Assembly: GCA_022510745.1 (NCBI GenBank)
Contig: JAFLSY010000002.1
Location: forward strand, 248,001 to 312,000
Reading direction: 5' to 3'
Length of the DNA: 64,000 nucleotides
Origin: Lachnospiraceae bacterium
GTDB taxonomy: Bacteria; Bacillota; Clostridia; Lachnospirales; Lachnospiraceae
In this document: one piece after another, positions 1-8,308 of the stretch
Layout of the letters: every line of letters starts with the position of its first letter
How positions within the stretch are numbered: position 1 is the first letter of the stretch
The notes under the pieces: model-generated
Databases searched by the model: none
What the model was told of the DNA's origin: nothing
What the model saw: the letters and a program-made list of their open reading frames with translations, nothing else
Program-made: the position numbers and the translations under genes

Positions 1-1278
1 GAGTGCTGCAAACAGAATGCAGGCTATAAAAAAACAGATCATCAAAAACCCAAAAAAGTTCCGTTCCTCTTTTTCTTTCTCCGGTCTTACCGGTGCCTGA
101 AAACCGGCTGACGGACTGGATTGTGCCGCACTGTCATCTCCATCGGAATCTGTATCCGGAACCTCCTCAGCAGGGAGAAGTTCTTCCACCGGCTTTACAA
201 ACATGGGTAGTCCGTCCAAAAGATTACTCTCGGTATAGCGGTCATACTGATTTACCGCTTTTACCAAAATAACAGGACTGACACCCTCAGGAATCTCTAT
301 TTCAAAGGTAAAGGTATCCGGACTGTATCTGCCCATGACATCCACATCCGGCCATGCCAGATAGGGCGTATAAGTGATGCCGCCGTCGATGCTATAGGAA
401 TAATACAGCATGGGACTGTCATAGTCATATGCTGTCAATGTAATGCCTATCACACTTCGATCCATATCTGTATAGGCCTCTTCGATCATACAGATATCCG
501 GGTCCGTGGTGTCCGCCTGTACATACAGAGCACCGGGTTCCAGTTCTTTCAATACATACCCGCTGTAATCCACTCCCAGAGTTTGGCTGCTTAACCCAAA
601 AAACTTTGCCACGGAAGTAGCGTCCGCAATTCCAAAGGCAATTAAATCTTCCTCCGAATCACAGAACCCTACATCCTCTTCATGGTCGATATGACAATGT
701 TCGATCAGAGCCGCAGGAATATCATATTCCTCACAATATCTTAAGATTCCGTAATAATCTCTTCCCTTATCGTTAAATCTGGTCTTGACGCCTCTGAGAT
801 AAAGTCCCATATCCGCCATGGTATCCATTTGCACACAGCCGAAACGGTACCCCTGCCTGTTTTCTTCTCCAAAAGCCGATACCCAGACCTCAGAGCCGAA
901 AAGAATATTGTTCGGAGACATATTAAAATGCAGGCAGAAAACAAAATCCGCATTGACGGAAGCCGCAAAATCTGCCCGTTCCTGTATACTCATGCTCGTA
1001 TCTGCAGAGGTATGCGTCAGATAAACCGTAACATCCTCGTATTTTTCCAGTTCTTCCTTCATGGCATTTGCCACGATCATATTCATTTCCTTTTCCAAAA
1101 AGCCGTTATAATCGGCTCCTAAATTGTTTCCGCCATGTCCCGGGTCAATGACAATAACCAATTCTCCGTCCGTATCAAGCGGATAATTAAATCCATCTGC
1201 CAATACCTCTTTAGCCGGAGACAAAAGCAGAAAGAATATAGCGGTAAGTATTATCGTTCGACAAAAAAATTTTACCAT
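1..1278 (-). CDS. N-acetylmuramoyl-L-alanine amidase, membrane-anchored, truncated at window edge
   Basis: The frame is open from ATG 1278 to the window edge (426 codons, no stop), so the C terminus is missing. An N-terminal signal or anchor helix (about residues 5-22) is followed by the Amidase_3 zinc motif VIVIDPGHGG near residue 40, a further His in CLHFN and an Glu/His cluster (IEHCHIDHEED). Family members cleave the amide bond between MurNAc and the L-Ala of the peptide stem outside the membrane. After the catalytic domain comes an uncharacterised region, then an acidic/Ser/Pro linker and a hydrophobic segment (NFFGFLMICFFIACILFAAL) at the edge that looks like a membrane anchor. In-frame ATGs also exist at 1308 and 1317; I prefer 1278 because it gives a compact signal sequence and has GGGAG upstream, though at 13 nt. 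A terminator lies just upstream, so it probably has its own promoter. Confidence 0.8.
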   Translation of the reverse strand, partial: MVKFFCRTIILTAIFFLLLSPAKEVLADGFNYPLDTDGELVIVIDPGHGGNNLGADYNGFLEKEMNMIVANAMKEELEKYEDVTVYLTHTSADTSMSIQERADFAASVNADFVFCLHFNMSPNNILFGSEVWVSAFGEENRQGYRFGCVQMDTMADMGLYLRGVKTRFNDKGRDYYGILRYCEEYDIPAALIEHCHIDHEEDVGFCDSEEDLIAFGIADATSVAKFFGLSSQTLGVDYSGYVLKELEPGALYVQADTTDPDICMIEEAYTDMDRSVIGITLTAYDYDSPMLYYSYSIDGGITYTPYLAWPDVDVMGRYSPDTFTFEIEIPEGVSPVILVKAVNQYDRYTESNLLDGLPMFVKPVEELLPAEEVPDTDSDGDDSAAQSSPSAGFQAPVRPEKEKEERNFFGFLMICFFIACILFAAL

Positions 1279-1321
1279 AATAATCTTAGTTCTCCCAATA
1301 ACAGACATTCTATACATATTT

Positions 1322-1360
1322 AAAAACCGGCTCCCGCAACTAGGTTCCGGAAACCGGTTT
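1322..1360 (-). terminator. Rho-independent terminator of the coaD-side operon
   Basis: Read on the minus strand, AACCGG plus TTCCG pair with CGGGA plus CCGGTT across a short loop, with one unpaired base per side, followed by TTTTTA. It sits 12 nt after the stop of the coiled-coil gene at 1372. Confidence 0.75.
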
Positions 1361-1371
1361 ACTTTTCCAAT

Positions 1372-1968
1372 TTATATAACATTCAAACCTGCTTTAGAAT
1401 CCGCTAATTCCGCCTCTGTCAGTTCGTCTTCCACCGGATGCAGCTCTGCGCGATTGGCCTGAATAATATCGTGGTAATGATTTAGATTTCCTATCAGAGA
1501 TTCGTAGTTAGCCGCCGCTGTTCTGGCAGCATCTGCGGTAATTCCTTCCAGATTAGTCAGCATATCTTCCATATACTGCATGGCCGACATCCGCACGCTG
1601 TTTGCCTCCATGGTGGCATTGTCCAGAATTTCCTGGGCCTGTCTGGTTGCCATTGTCACCACTTCATTCGCCTGTGCGTATGCCTGCTGCATAATTTCAT
1701 GTTCACTGATCAACTGATTGGTCTGGATGGTAGCTTCCTTGATCAAGGATTCTGCTTTTGCGCGGGCATCATTTAAAATTGCTTCTTTATTGCTGATAAT
1801 CTTCTGGTAACGCTTGATTTCGTCAGGCGTCTTCATGCGCAGTTCCCGCAGCAGTTCATCTATTTCATCTTTATTGACGATAATCTTGGTGCTGGAAAAG
1901 GCCTGAGGTTTACAGTTGTCAATATATTCTTCTATATCATCGATCAGCTGTTCAATTTTACTACTCAT
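1372..1968 (-). CDS. Conserved coiled-coil protein (subunit H/DivIVA-like helix), function unknown
   Basis: This 198-residue protein is almost entirely helical, with heptad-like Ala/Glu/Lys/Gln repeats from about residue 55 to 165. It has no signal peptide, membrane segment or catalytic motif. Similar clostridial proteins next to coaD are often auto-named 'ATPase' or 'V-type ATPase subunit H', which rests on generic coiled-coil similarity, and there are no other V-ATPase genes here. A DivIVA-like scaffold is another possibility. The ATG has GGAGG eight bases upstream. It is the last gene of the parC-rsmD-coaD run, 23 nt after coaD, and is followed by a strong terminator. Confidence 0.6.
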   Translation of the reverse strand: MSSKIEQLIDDIEEYIDNCKPQAFSSTKIIVNKDEIDELLRELRMKTPDEIKRYQKIISNKEAILNDARAKAESLIKEATIQTNQLISEHEIMQQAYAQANEVVTMATRQAQEILDNATMEANSVRMSAMQYMEDMLTNLEGITADAARTAAANYESLIGNLNHYHDIIQANRAELHPVEDELTEAELADSKAGLNVI

Positions 1969-1991
1969 TGGTTCATCCTCCCAATAAAGAC

Positions 1992-2480
1992 TTACTTTCT
2001 GATACCGTATTTATCATATACCATATCTGCCACAAAATCAGGTACACACATGGAAATATCTCCTCCAAAGGAAGCAATTTCCTTAACGCTGGAAGAACTG
2101 AGATAGGAATATTCCAAATTTGTGGTAAAAAACATGGTATCCAGATTTTCCTTGGACAAAATCCTATTAGTCTGTGCTATCTGCAGCTCATACTCAAAAT
2201 CTGTAATGGCGCGCAGTCCCCTGATGGCAACATGGATATCCTTCTCTTTTGCGTAATCAATCAACAGCCCGCTAAAAGAATCCACTTTTACATTGGGCAG
2301 ATCCTCAGTTGCCTTTTCTAATATCTTAACACGTTCTTCCCAAGAAAACAACGGCTTCTTTTCTTTATTATTGAGAATACTTACAATTAATTCGTCAAAA
2401 ACAGATGCTGCACGTTTAATGATATCCAGATGTCCAAAGGTAACCGGGTCAAAACTCCCCGGATAAATAGCACGTTTCAT
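1992..2480 (-). CDS. coaD: Phosphopantetheine adenylyltransferase
   Basis: CoaD transfers AMP from ATP to 4'-phosphopantetheine to make dephospho-CoA, the penultimate step of coenzyme A synthesis in the cytoplasm. The 162-residue length is typical. The nucleotidyltransferase signature [10 protein letters not shown] is at residues 8-17 (TFGH at 14-17 corresponds to the T/HxGH motif), and the second motif SSSSVKE is at 128-134. The start overlaps the end of rsmD by 4 nt (ATGA), so the two are translationally coupled, an arrangement widespread in Firmicutes. Confidence 0.97.
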   Translation of the reverse strand: MKRAIYPGSFDPVTFGHLDIIKRAASVFDELIVSILNNKEKKPLFSWEERVKILEKATEDLPNVKVDSFSGLLIDYAKEKDIHVAIRGLRAITDFEYELQIAQTNRILSKENLDTMFFTTNLEYSYLSSSSVKEIASFGGDISMCVPDFVADMVYDKYGIRK

Positions 2481-3040
2481 AGTCCCCTCTCTTCCGTTTT
2501 TTGCAAAAACACATGTTTGTTGGTTTTATATTTCTTCTCTTTTTCTATGCGATATCCCAAGGCTTCCAAATAGGAAAAATCGGTTTTAAGCTCCGCTTCC
2601 ACAATGATCAGGGTATCTTCAGTCACGTAGTGGCAGTTTATAAGCATCTGCAGCACCTGACGCTCCAGTCCCTGCTCATAGGGCGGGTCCATGAAAATAA
2701 TATCGGCTTCCTTTTCAAAAATATTGTGCAGTGCGCCGACCGCATCCTGCTTTAATACAACCGCCCTATCGGTAAACTTTGTAAACTCCAGATTCTGCCG
2801 AATGCAGTCGATCGCCTGAGCTGCATTTTCTATAAAATAAGCCTTTTTAGCTCCCCTGCTCAAAGCTTCGATACCGATACTTCCGCTGCCACTGAAAACA
2901 TCAATAAATACACTGCCCGGTGTATAGGGCTGGAGCATATTAAACAGTGTTTCCTTGATTCTGTCCGTGGTAGGTCTGGTGCCCATGCCCTCCGGCGCTT
3001 TTAAAGGAAGGCTTCTGGCAGTTCCTGCAATGACTCTCAT
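2477..3040 (-). CDS. rsmD: 16S rRNA (guanine966-N2)-methyltransferase
   Basis: RsmD is a class I SAM-dependent methyltransferase that modifies G966 of 16S rRNA on assembled 30S particles. The 187-residue protein has the glycine-rich SAM loop [17 protein letters not shown] (47-63) and the catalytic DPPY motif (118-121) typical of N6/N2 base methyltransferases. The N-terminal [10 protein letters not shown] is characteristic of the family. It follows parC by 2 nt and overlaps coaD, so it sits in one operon with both. Confidence 0.95.
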   Translation of the reverse strand: MRVIAGTARSLPLKAPEGMGTRPTTDRIKETLFNMLQPYTPGSVFIDVFSGSGSIGIEALSRGAKKAYFIENAAQAIDCIRQNLEFTKFTDRAVVLKQDAVGALHNIFEKEADIIFMDPPYEQGLERQVLQMLINCHYVTEDTLIIVEAELKTDFSYLEALGYRIEKEKKYKTNKHVFLQKTEERGL

Positions 3041-3042
3041 GA

Positions 3043-5283
3043 CTATACCCTCACCTTGGTTCCCTTACTGTCGCGTTTTCCTAATTTCAGTCCGTTTAAG
3101 GATAAATGTTTATTCTTATATTCTACAGTGGTTTCTATGGCATTTTGCGTGTAATATACAGCCTCTAAGCAATCCTTATCTCCTAAGCGCATACCTCTGA
3201 CACCGATTGCCGCTTTCTTCTTTTCCGGAATTTCCTCAATAGGGAACCGCAAAAAGAAGCCTTCTTTGGACTGCAGAACGATATTTCTCTGCTCTTTTAG
3301 TATAGCGACGCTGATCACCTCATCACCGTCACTTAACTTCGTGGAAGCAACGGTACGCTTATTCACATCAAATTCCCCGCCGTCCACGACTTTCATCATG
3401 GACTGTCTGGTAACAAACACAATACGGTATAAATTCAAATCCGTCTGACTGGCCACACAGAGAATTTCTTCTTTGGCAGAGCTGAAATTGCTCACATTAT
3501 CTATGGGTGTACCCTTATCCCGAAATTTTCCAAAAGGCAGATCGGAAACTTTGACCGTATAAAGCTGGCCTGAGTTTGTAAACAGACATATCTTTCCTGT
3601 GTTCTTGCAATTTACAATGTATTTATTCTCTGCGTCGGCAGCTTCTTTATTTCTTTCATAGGTAACGGTATCAACGGTTTTGGCATAGCCGAAACGGTCC
3701 ATCAGGAAAATGACTTCCATTTCTTCCGGCTTTTTCTCTTCATAAACCGCTTCCTCAGCATTCTCAATCACCGTTCTTCTTGGACGCGCGTATTCCTTCT
3801 TGATGGCTTCTAACTCATTCATGATAACCTGTGCCATGGAAGACTTTCTGGAAAGAATATCCTCATAGCGGTAAATATTTGCCATAGTCTCCTCATGTTC
3901 ATTGATCAGCGCTTCAATTTCCAGTCCGATCAGCTTATACAGACGCATATCCAGAATGGCGTTCGCCTGTTTTTCCGTAAACTGCAATTGCGTGGCCATG
4001 ATCTTGGATTCTTTGGATTTAAACTTAATGCCGTCAATTTTACCTTCCACCAGACAGGCCTTTGCCATATTTCTGTCCTTGGATCCTCTTAAAATTTCAA
4101 TGATCAGATCGATCACATTGCAGGCTTTGATCAGCCCTTCCTGTATTTCCCGCTTTTCTGTTTCTTTCTGTAACAGCGTCGTATATTTACGGGTAGCTAC
4201 CTCAAACTGGAAATCCACATTGGCTTTTATGATCTGCTTTAGGCCCATGGTTTCCGGCCGACCGTCCGAAATTGCCAGCATATTGACACCGAAGGTATCC
4301 TCTAAACGGGTCTTTTTATAGAGCATATTGGTGAAGTTCTCTACATCCGTATCCTTACGCAGTTCTATGACGATCCGGATACCCTCTTTGGAAGACTGGT
4401 TGGAAATATCCACAATATCGGCGGTCTTCTTTGTTTCGGAAAGGGCTGCGATATCGGATAAAAATTTGCCGATATTGGCTCCTATCATCGTATAAGGAAT
4501 CTCTGTAATGACCAGATTCAGCTTACCGCCCTTTGCTTTTTCTACCTCCACTTTACCGCGCAGTTTCACCTTGCCGACACCGGTCTCATAGATTTCTAAG
4601 AGTTCATCTTCATTGATCACAATACCGCCGGTGGGAAAATCCGGTCCTTTCACATAGCGCATCAACTCTCTGGTAGAGATATTCTCATCTTTCATATATG
4701 CCTTAACGGCATCAATGACCTCTCCCAGATTATGAGGCGGAATATTGGTTGTCATACCGACCGCGATACCTTCCGAACCGTTTACCAGAAGATTCGGCAG
4801 TTTCACCGGCAATACCGTAGGTTCTGTCTCTGTTTCATCAAAATTGGGCATAAAATCTACAACATCTTTATCCAGATCGGCTAAAAAGGCCTCTTGCGTA
4901 ATCTTCTGCAGACGCGCTTCGGTATAACGCATGGCCGCCGCACCGTCTCCTTCGATATTTCCAAAGTTACCGTGCCCGTCAACCAGAGGAAGGCCCCTCT
5001 TGAAATCCTGTGTCATGACAACCAACGCTTCATAGATGGAGCTGTCACCGTGGGGATGGTATTTACCCATGGTATCACCCACGATACGGGCGCTCTTTCG
5101 ATAGGGTCTGTCATATCTGATTCCCAGTTCGTACATATCATAGAGCGTACGTCTCTGTACCGGTTTTAAACCGTCCCGTACATCCGGCAGAGCTCTGGCT
5201 ACGATAACGCTCATAGCATAGTCGATAAACGCCTTCTGCATCTCCTCAGAATATTCCGTTTTAATGATCCTGCTGTCGTCCAT
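3043..5283 (-). CDS. parC: Type II topoisomerase subunit A (topoisomerase IV ParC-like)
   Basis: This is the DNA-cleaving subunit of a heterotetrameric type II topoisomerase (746 residues). The catalytic tyrosine is Tyr120 in AAMRYTEARL, and the quinolone-determining region HPHGDSSIYE is at residues 76-85, with Ser81 and Glu85 at the classical resistance positions. The C-terminal third has the degenerate beta-pinwheel blades of ParC-type proteins, and I find no GyrA box (QRRGGKG-like) needed for wrapping and negative supercoiling. It follows parE by about 36 nt and lies away from any dnaA/recF/gyrBA cluster, which also favours topoisomerase IV. Automatic pipelines may call it gyrA. The ATG is preceded by AAGGG at a suitable distance. 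Confidence 0.85.
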   Translation of the reverse strand: MDDSRIIKTEYSEEMQKAFIDYAMSVIVARALPDVRDGLKPVQRRTLYDMYELGIRYDRPYRKSARIVGDTMGKYHPHGDSSIYEALVVMTQDFKRGLPLVDGHGNFGNIEGDGAAAMRYTEARLQKITQEAFLADLDKDVVDFMPNFDETETEPTVLPVKLPNLLVNGSEGIAVGMTTNIPPHNLGEVIDAVKAYMKDENISTRELMRYVKGPDFPTGGIVINEDELLEIYETGVGKVKLRGKVEVEKAKGGKLNLVITEIPYTMIGANIGKFLSDIAALSETKKTADIVDISNQSSKEGIRIVIELRKDTDVENFTNMLYKKTRLEDTFGVNMLAISDGRPETMGLKQIIKANVDFQFEVATRKYTTLLQKETEKREIQEGLIKACNVIDLIIEILRGSKDRNMAKACLVEGKIDGIKFKSKESKIMATQLQFTEKQANAILDMRLYKLIGLEIEALINEHEETMANIYRYEDILSRKSSMAQVIMNELEAIKKEYARPRRTVIENAEEAVYEEKKPEEMEVIFLMDRFGYAKTVDTVTYERNKEAADAENKYIVNCKNTGKICLFTNSGQLYTVKVSDLPFGKFRDKGTPIDNVSNFSSAKEEILCVASQTDLNLYRIVFVTRQSMMKVVDGGEFDVNKRTVASTKLSDGDEVISVAILKEQRNIVLQSKEGFFLRFPIEEIPEKKKAAIGVRGMRLGDKDCLEAVYYTQNAIETTVEYKNKHLSLNGLKLGKRDSKGTKVRV

Positions 5284-5319
5284 TTTACATTCCCTTTTTA
5301 TCTATTTTCTTTCAGCTTC

Positions 5320-7251
5320 TTAAGCTTGCATATCCAACTCCGCATCATGGGCATGGTCATAGATAAATGCCTTTCGGGGCGGCACTTCCGTACCCATGAG
5401 AAGCTCCGTTACCTGAGAGGCCATCCTGGCATCTTCAATTTCCACCAGCTTCATCCGCCTGGTCTCGGGGTTCAGCGTGGTTTCCCACAACTGATCTGCA
5501 TCCATCTCACCAAGTCCCTTGTATCTCTGCAGCGTAAAAGGTCCCTTATGCGTCTTACGGTACCGCTCAAGAGCCTTGTCGTCGTACAAGTACTCTTCAT
5601 CCCCTTTAGACGGCATTGCCTTATATAACGGCGGCATAGCAATATAGACATGACCCTCGAAGATCAGCTCCGGCATGAAACGGTAAAACAGCGTGAGCAA
5701 CAGGTTACTAATATGAGCGCCGTCCACGTCCGCATCCGCCATTATAATGATCTTATCGTAGCGCAGTTTGCTGATATCGAAATCATTGCCATATCCTTCC
5801 GAAAAACCGCAGCCAAAGGCATTGATCATAGTTTTGATCTCCGCATTGGCAAGTACCTTGTCGATGCTGGCCTTTTCTACATTCAATATCTTACCGCGGA
5901 TGGGCAGAATGGCCTGATACATACGGTTTCTGGCCATTTTTGCACTCCCGCCTGCAGAATCTCCCTCTACGATAAAAATTTCGCACTTGGCAGCATCCTT
6001 AGACTCGCAATTTGCCAGTTTCCCGTTGCTGTCAAAAGAAAATTTCTGCTTGGTAAGCATATTGGTCTTGGCTTTTTCCTCGGTCTTACGGATTTTGGCG
6101 GCCTTCTCGGCACAGGAGATCACATTTTTTAAGGTCTCCAGATTTCTGTCAAAGAACCGTACCACCTCGTCATTGGTAACCTTACTTACCACTTTCGCCG
6201 CATCCTGATTGTCCAATTTGGTCTTGGTCTGACCTTCAAAACGGGGATCCGGATGTTTTAAGGAAATCACCGCCGTCATACCGTTTCGTACATCCGCACC
6301 GGTGAAATTCACATCCTTTTCTTTCAAGATACCCAGTTCTCTCGCATAGGAGTTGATCACATTGGTAAAAGCACTCTTAAAGCCCGTTAAATGGGTGCCG
6401 CCCTCCGCATTGTAAATATTGTTGCAGAAGCCCAGTACTTCCTCATGGAATTCATTCACATACTGAAAGGCCACTTCCACGGAAATACCTTCGCTCTCAC
6501 CGGAAAAATATATGACATCCTGATGAATGGCTTCTTTGCTTTTGTTCATATCCTTGATAAATCCCGTAATGCCATCGGGCTCATGATATGCAATATGCTC
6601 CGGCTCTTCCTTACGCAAATCGTTAAAAATAATAGTGAGATTCGGATTCAGATACGCGGTTTCATGCAGACGGCTCTTGACTTCATCCTCTTTAAAGCGG
6701 GTTCTGTCAAAAATAGTATCATCGGGCAGGAAATTGATGATGGTTCCCGTTTCCTTGGTCTTGCCGATTACCGGTAAGAGTCCGTCTACCAAATCCACTA
6801 TGGGGATTCCTTTTTCATATTTGTCTTCAAATACCTGTCCCCCGTTTTTGACTGTTACGGTCAATCTATTGGACAGCGCATTTACTACGGAAGAACCCAC
6901 ACCGTGCAGACCTCCGCTTGTCTTATAAGCGCTGTTATCAAACTTACCGCCCGCATGGAGTGTTGTAAAGACCAGTCTTTCCGCACTGATGCCTTTTTCA
7001 TGCATGCCGACCGGAATACCCCTGCCGTTATCTTCCACCGTTGCGGAACCGTCCGCCTCCAGCGTTACTTTGATCGTGTCGCAGTAGCCGGCCAGATGCT
7101 CGTCCACCGCATTATCTACAATTTCATAGATCAGATGATTCAGACCCTTTGTGGAAACGCTGCCAATATACATACCGGGGCGTTTCCTGACGGCCTCCAG
7201 TCCCTCTAGTACGGTAATGCTGGAAGCGTCATAGGTATTTGTTTTTGCCAT
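5320..7251 (-). CDS. parE: Type II topoisomerase subunit B (topoisomerase IV ParE-like)
   Basis: This is the ATPase subunit that pairs with the downstream subunit A. Visible GHKL features are EIVDNAVDEH (Asn about 47), DNGRGIP (about 74-80) and GGLHGVGSS (about 113-121). The TOPRIM domain has EGDSAGGSA and DADVDGAHI for metal binding, and the protein ends with the conserved QRYKGLGEMDA region. An in-frame ATG lies further upstream, at 7290, but AAGGAG is seven bases before ATG 7251 and the promoter described at 7297-7325 would leave the longer form almost without a leader. The resulting 643 residues match the usual GyrB/ParE length. A gyrB assignment cannot be excluded from this window alone. 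Confidence 0.85.
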   Translation of the reverse strand: MAKTNTYDASSITVLEGLEAVRKRPGMYIGSVSTKGLNHLIYEIVDNAVDEHLAGYCDTIKVTLEADGSATVEDNGRGIPVGMHEKGISAERLVFTTLHAGGKFDNSAYKTSGGLHGVGSSVVNALSNRLTVTVKNGGQVFEDKYEKGIPIVDLVDGLLPVIGKTKETGTIINFLPDDTIFDRTRFKEDEVKSRLHETAYLNPNLTIIFNDLRKEEPEHIAYHEPDGITGFIKDMNKSKEAIHQDVIYFSGESEGISVEVAFQYVNEFHEEVLGFCNNIYNAEGGTHLTGFKSAFTNVINSYARELGILKEKDVNFTGADVRNGMTAVISLKHPDPRFEGQTKTKLDNQDAAKVVSKVTNDEVVRFFDRNLETLKNVISCAEKAAKIRKTEEKAKTNMLTKQKFSFDSNGKLANCESKDAAKCEIFIVEGDSAGGSAKMARNRMYQAILPIRGKILNVEKASIDKVLANAEIKTMINAFGCGFSEGYGNDFDISKLRYDKIIIMADADVDGAHISNLLLTLFYRFMPELIFEGHVYIAMPPLYKAMPSKGDEEYLYDDKALERYRKTHKGPFTLQRYKGLGEMDADQLWETTLNPETRRMKLVEIEDARMASQVTELLMGTEVPPRKAFIYDHAHDAELDMQA

Positions 7252-7279
7252 TTCCATTCTCCTTTTGCAGCAAAAAAAA

Positions 7280-7328
7280 TCTTTGCACACATAACCAGTA
7301 TACCATATATTTAGTATGTGTGCAAAGA
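7280..7328 (-). terminator. 14-bp inverted repeat with T8: read-through terminator between degV and parE
   Basis: The arms at 7280-7293 and 7315-7328 are perfect 14-bp inverted copies (TCTTTGCACACATA) separated by 21 nt. Read on the minus strand the second arm is followed by eight T residues, as in an intrinsic terminator. The structure ends a few bases before the parE ribosome site. The 21-nt loop carries the parE promoter -10. Confidence 0.65.
7297..7325 (-). promoter_or_regulatory. Probable parE-parC promoter inside the inverted repeat
   Basis: On the minus strand TTGCAC (7320-7325) is followed after exactly 17 nt by TATACT (7297-7302), with a TG one base before the -10 (extended -10). 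The -35 matches only three of six, so the extended -10 would carry most of the recognition. The -35 is inside the upstream arm and the start site falls at about the edge of the downstream arm, so a regulator binding both arms would enclose RNA polymerase. Confidence 0.55.
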
Positions 7329-7357
7329 AAAATATACTATTTGTAGTTGTTTTTATC

Positions 7358-8236
7358 TTAAGGAACCTGAATTTTTTTACAGCATGCGATTGCCAGTGCC
7401 CCCGGACCGATGTGACAGGATACGCTTAAGGAAAGCGGGTCTATATGTATATCATAACCGGGGAAAACCTCTAAAAGCTCTTGTTTTAACACTTTTGCCG
7501 CTTCTTCGTTATGGCTGTGGGCAATCTCCAGCCAGACACCCGGTTCCTCGCTCATGCCGCCGAAACGATTGATAATATCGTTCTTGATGGCATTGATCAT
7601 AATGCTTTTGCCTTGGCTTGTGGTTCTGGCTTTGGCGAAAGCATCCAGCTTCTCACCCTGAATCTGCAAAACGGGTTTTAGTTTCAAAATAGTACCTAAA
7701 GCCGCAGCTGCCGGGGTGATACGTCCGCCCTTTTTTAAATAATACAAGGTATCCAGCATAATATAAATGCTGCTGTTAAACTTATCCTTTTCCAAAAAAT
7801 CTTTTATCTGCGCACCGCTTAATCCTTTTTCCGCCAAAAGCTTGGCATCTAAAACAGACTGGCGCTGGGTTACGGAAATCCTCTGATTGTTAACAACATG
7901 TACTTTTCCGTCAAACTCAGGTTCCTGTGCCAGCATCATAGCACTTTGACAAGAACCGGAAAGCCCGCTGCTCATAGGAATATGTACAACTTCCTCATAA
8001 TCCTGCAGCAACTTATTCCAAAGCCCCATCACCGATTCCGGAGAAGGCTGGCTGGTACCGATGTCATCTCCGCCCTCTAACATCTGATAGAATTCATCCT
8101 GTGTAAGATCAATATCTTCAAAATAAGTTTTATCCTTGATCATAAATGGCATGGGCAGAACGGATACACCGTACTCTGTACTCTGTGCCTGGGTAATACC
8201 GCTGTTAGAGTCTGTAACAATCGCTATTTTACTCAT
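7358..8236 (-). CDS. DegV family protein (fatty-acid-binding, FakB-like)
   Basis: DegV/FakB proteins bind one fatty acid molecule and present it to the kinase FakA, which phosphorylates it for phospholipid synthesis. This 292-residue protein shows the family start KIAIVTDSNSGIT, the central HIPMSSGLSGSCQSA segment that contacts the carboxylate, and the C-terminal HIGPGALAIA motif. The FakA homologue is two genes upstream (10356-12068), which supports a joint role, although genomes of this group carry several DegV paralogues and this one's ligand is not readable from sequence. A promoter overlaps the end of recG, so it can be expressed separately from recG. Confidence 0.9.
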   Translation of the reverse strand: MSKIAIVTDSNSGITQAQSTEYGVSVLPMPFMIKDKTYFEDIDLTQDEFYQMLEGGDDIGTSQPSPESVMGLWNKLLQDYEEVVHIPMSSGLSGSCQSAMMLAQEPEFDGKVHVVNNQRISVTQRQSVLDAKLLAEKGLSGAQIKDFLEKDKFNSSIYIMLDTLYYLKKGGRITPAAAALGTILKLKPVLQIQGEKLDAFAKARTTSQGKSIMINAIKNDIINRFGGMSEEPGVWLEIAHSHNEEAAKVLKQELLEVFPGYDIHIDPLSLSVSCHIGPGALAIACCKKIQVP

Positions 8237-8279
8237 AGTATTATTTTCAGTTTTTCCTTTCGTATATTTATACTACAAT

Positions 8280-8308
8280 ATTTTACCGTCAGATAGAGGT
8301 AAAGTCAA
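8280..8308 (-). promoter_or_regulatory. Probable promoter of the degV gene
   Basis: On the minus strand TTGACT (8303-8308) and TAAAAT (8280-8285) are separated by 17 nt, each matching the sigma-A consensus in five of six positions. The -35 lies within the last codons of recG. Confidence 0.65.

Noticed and set aside
5650..6132. Long open frames on the strand opposite parE, ilvN and other genes (for example 5650-6132, 34695-35330)
   Set aside because: They lie wholly inside well-supported genes, lack ribosome sites, and their sequences show no domain; they are the usual antisense shadows of coding DNA.
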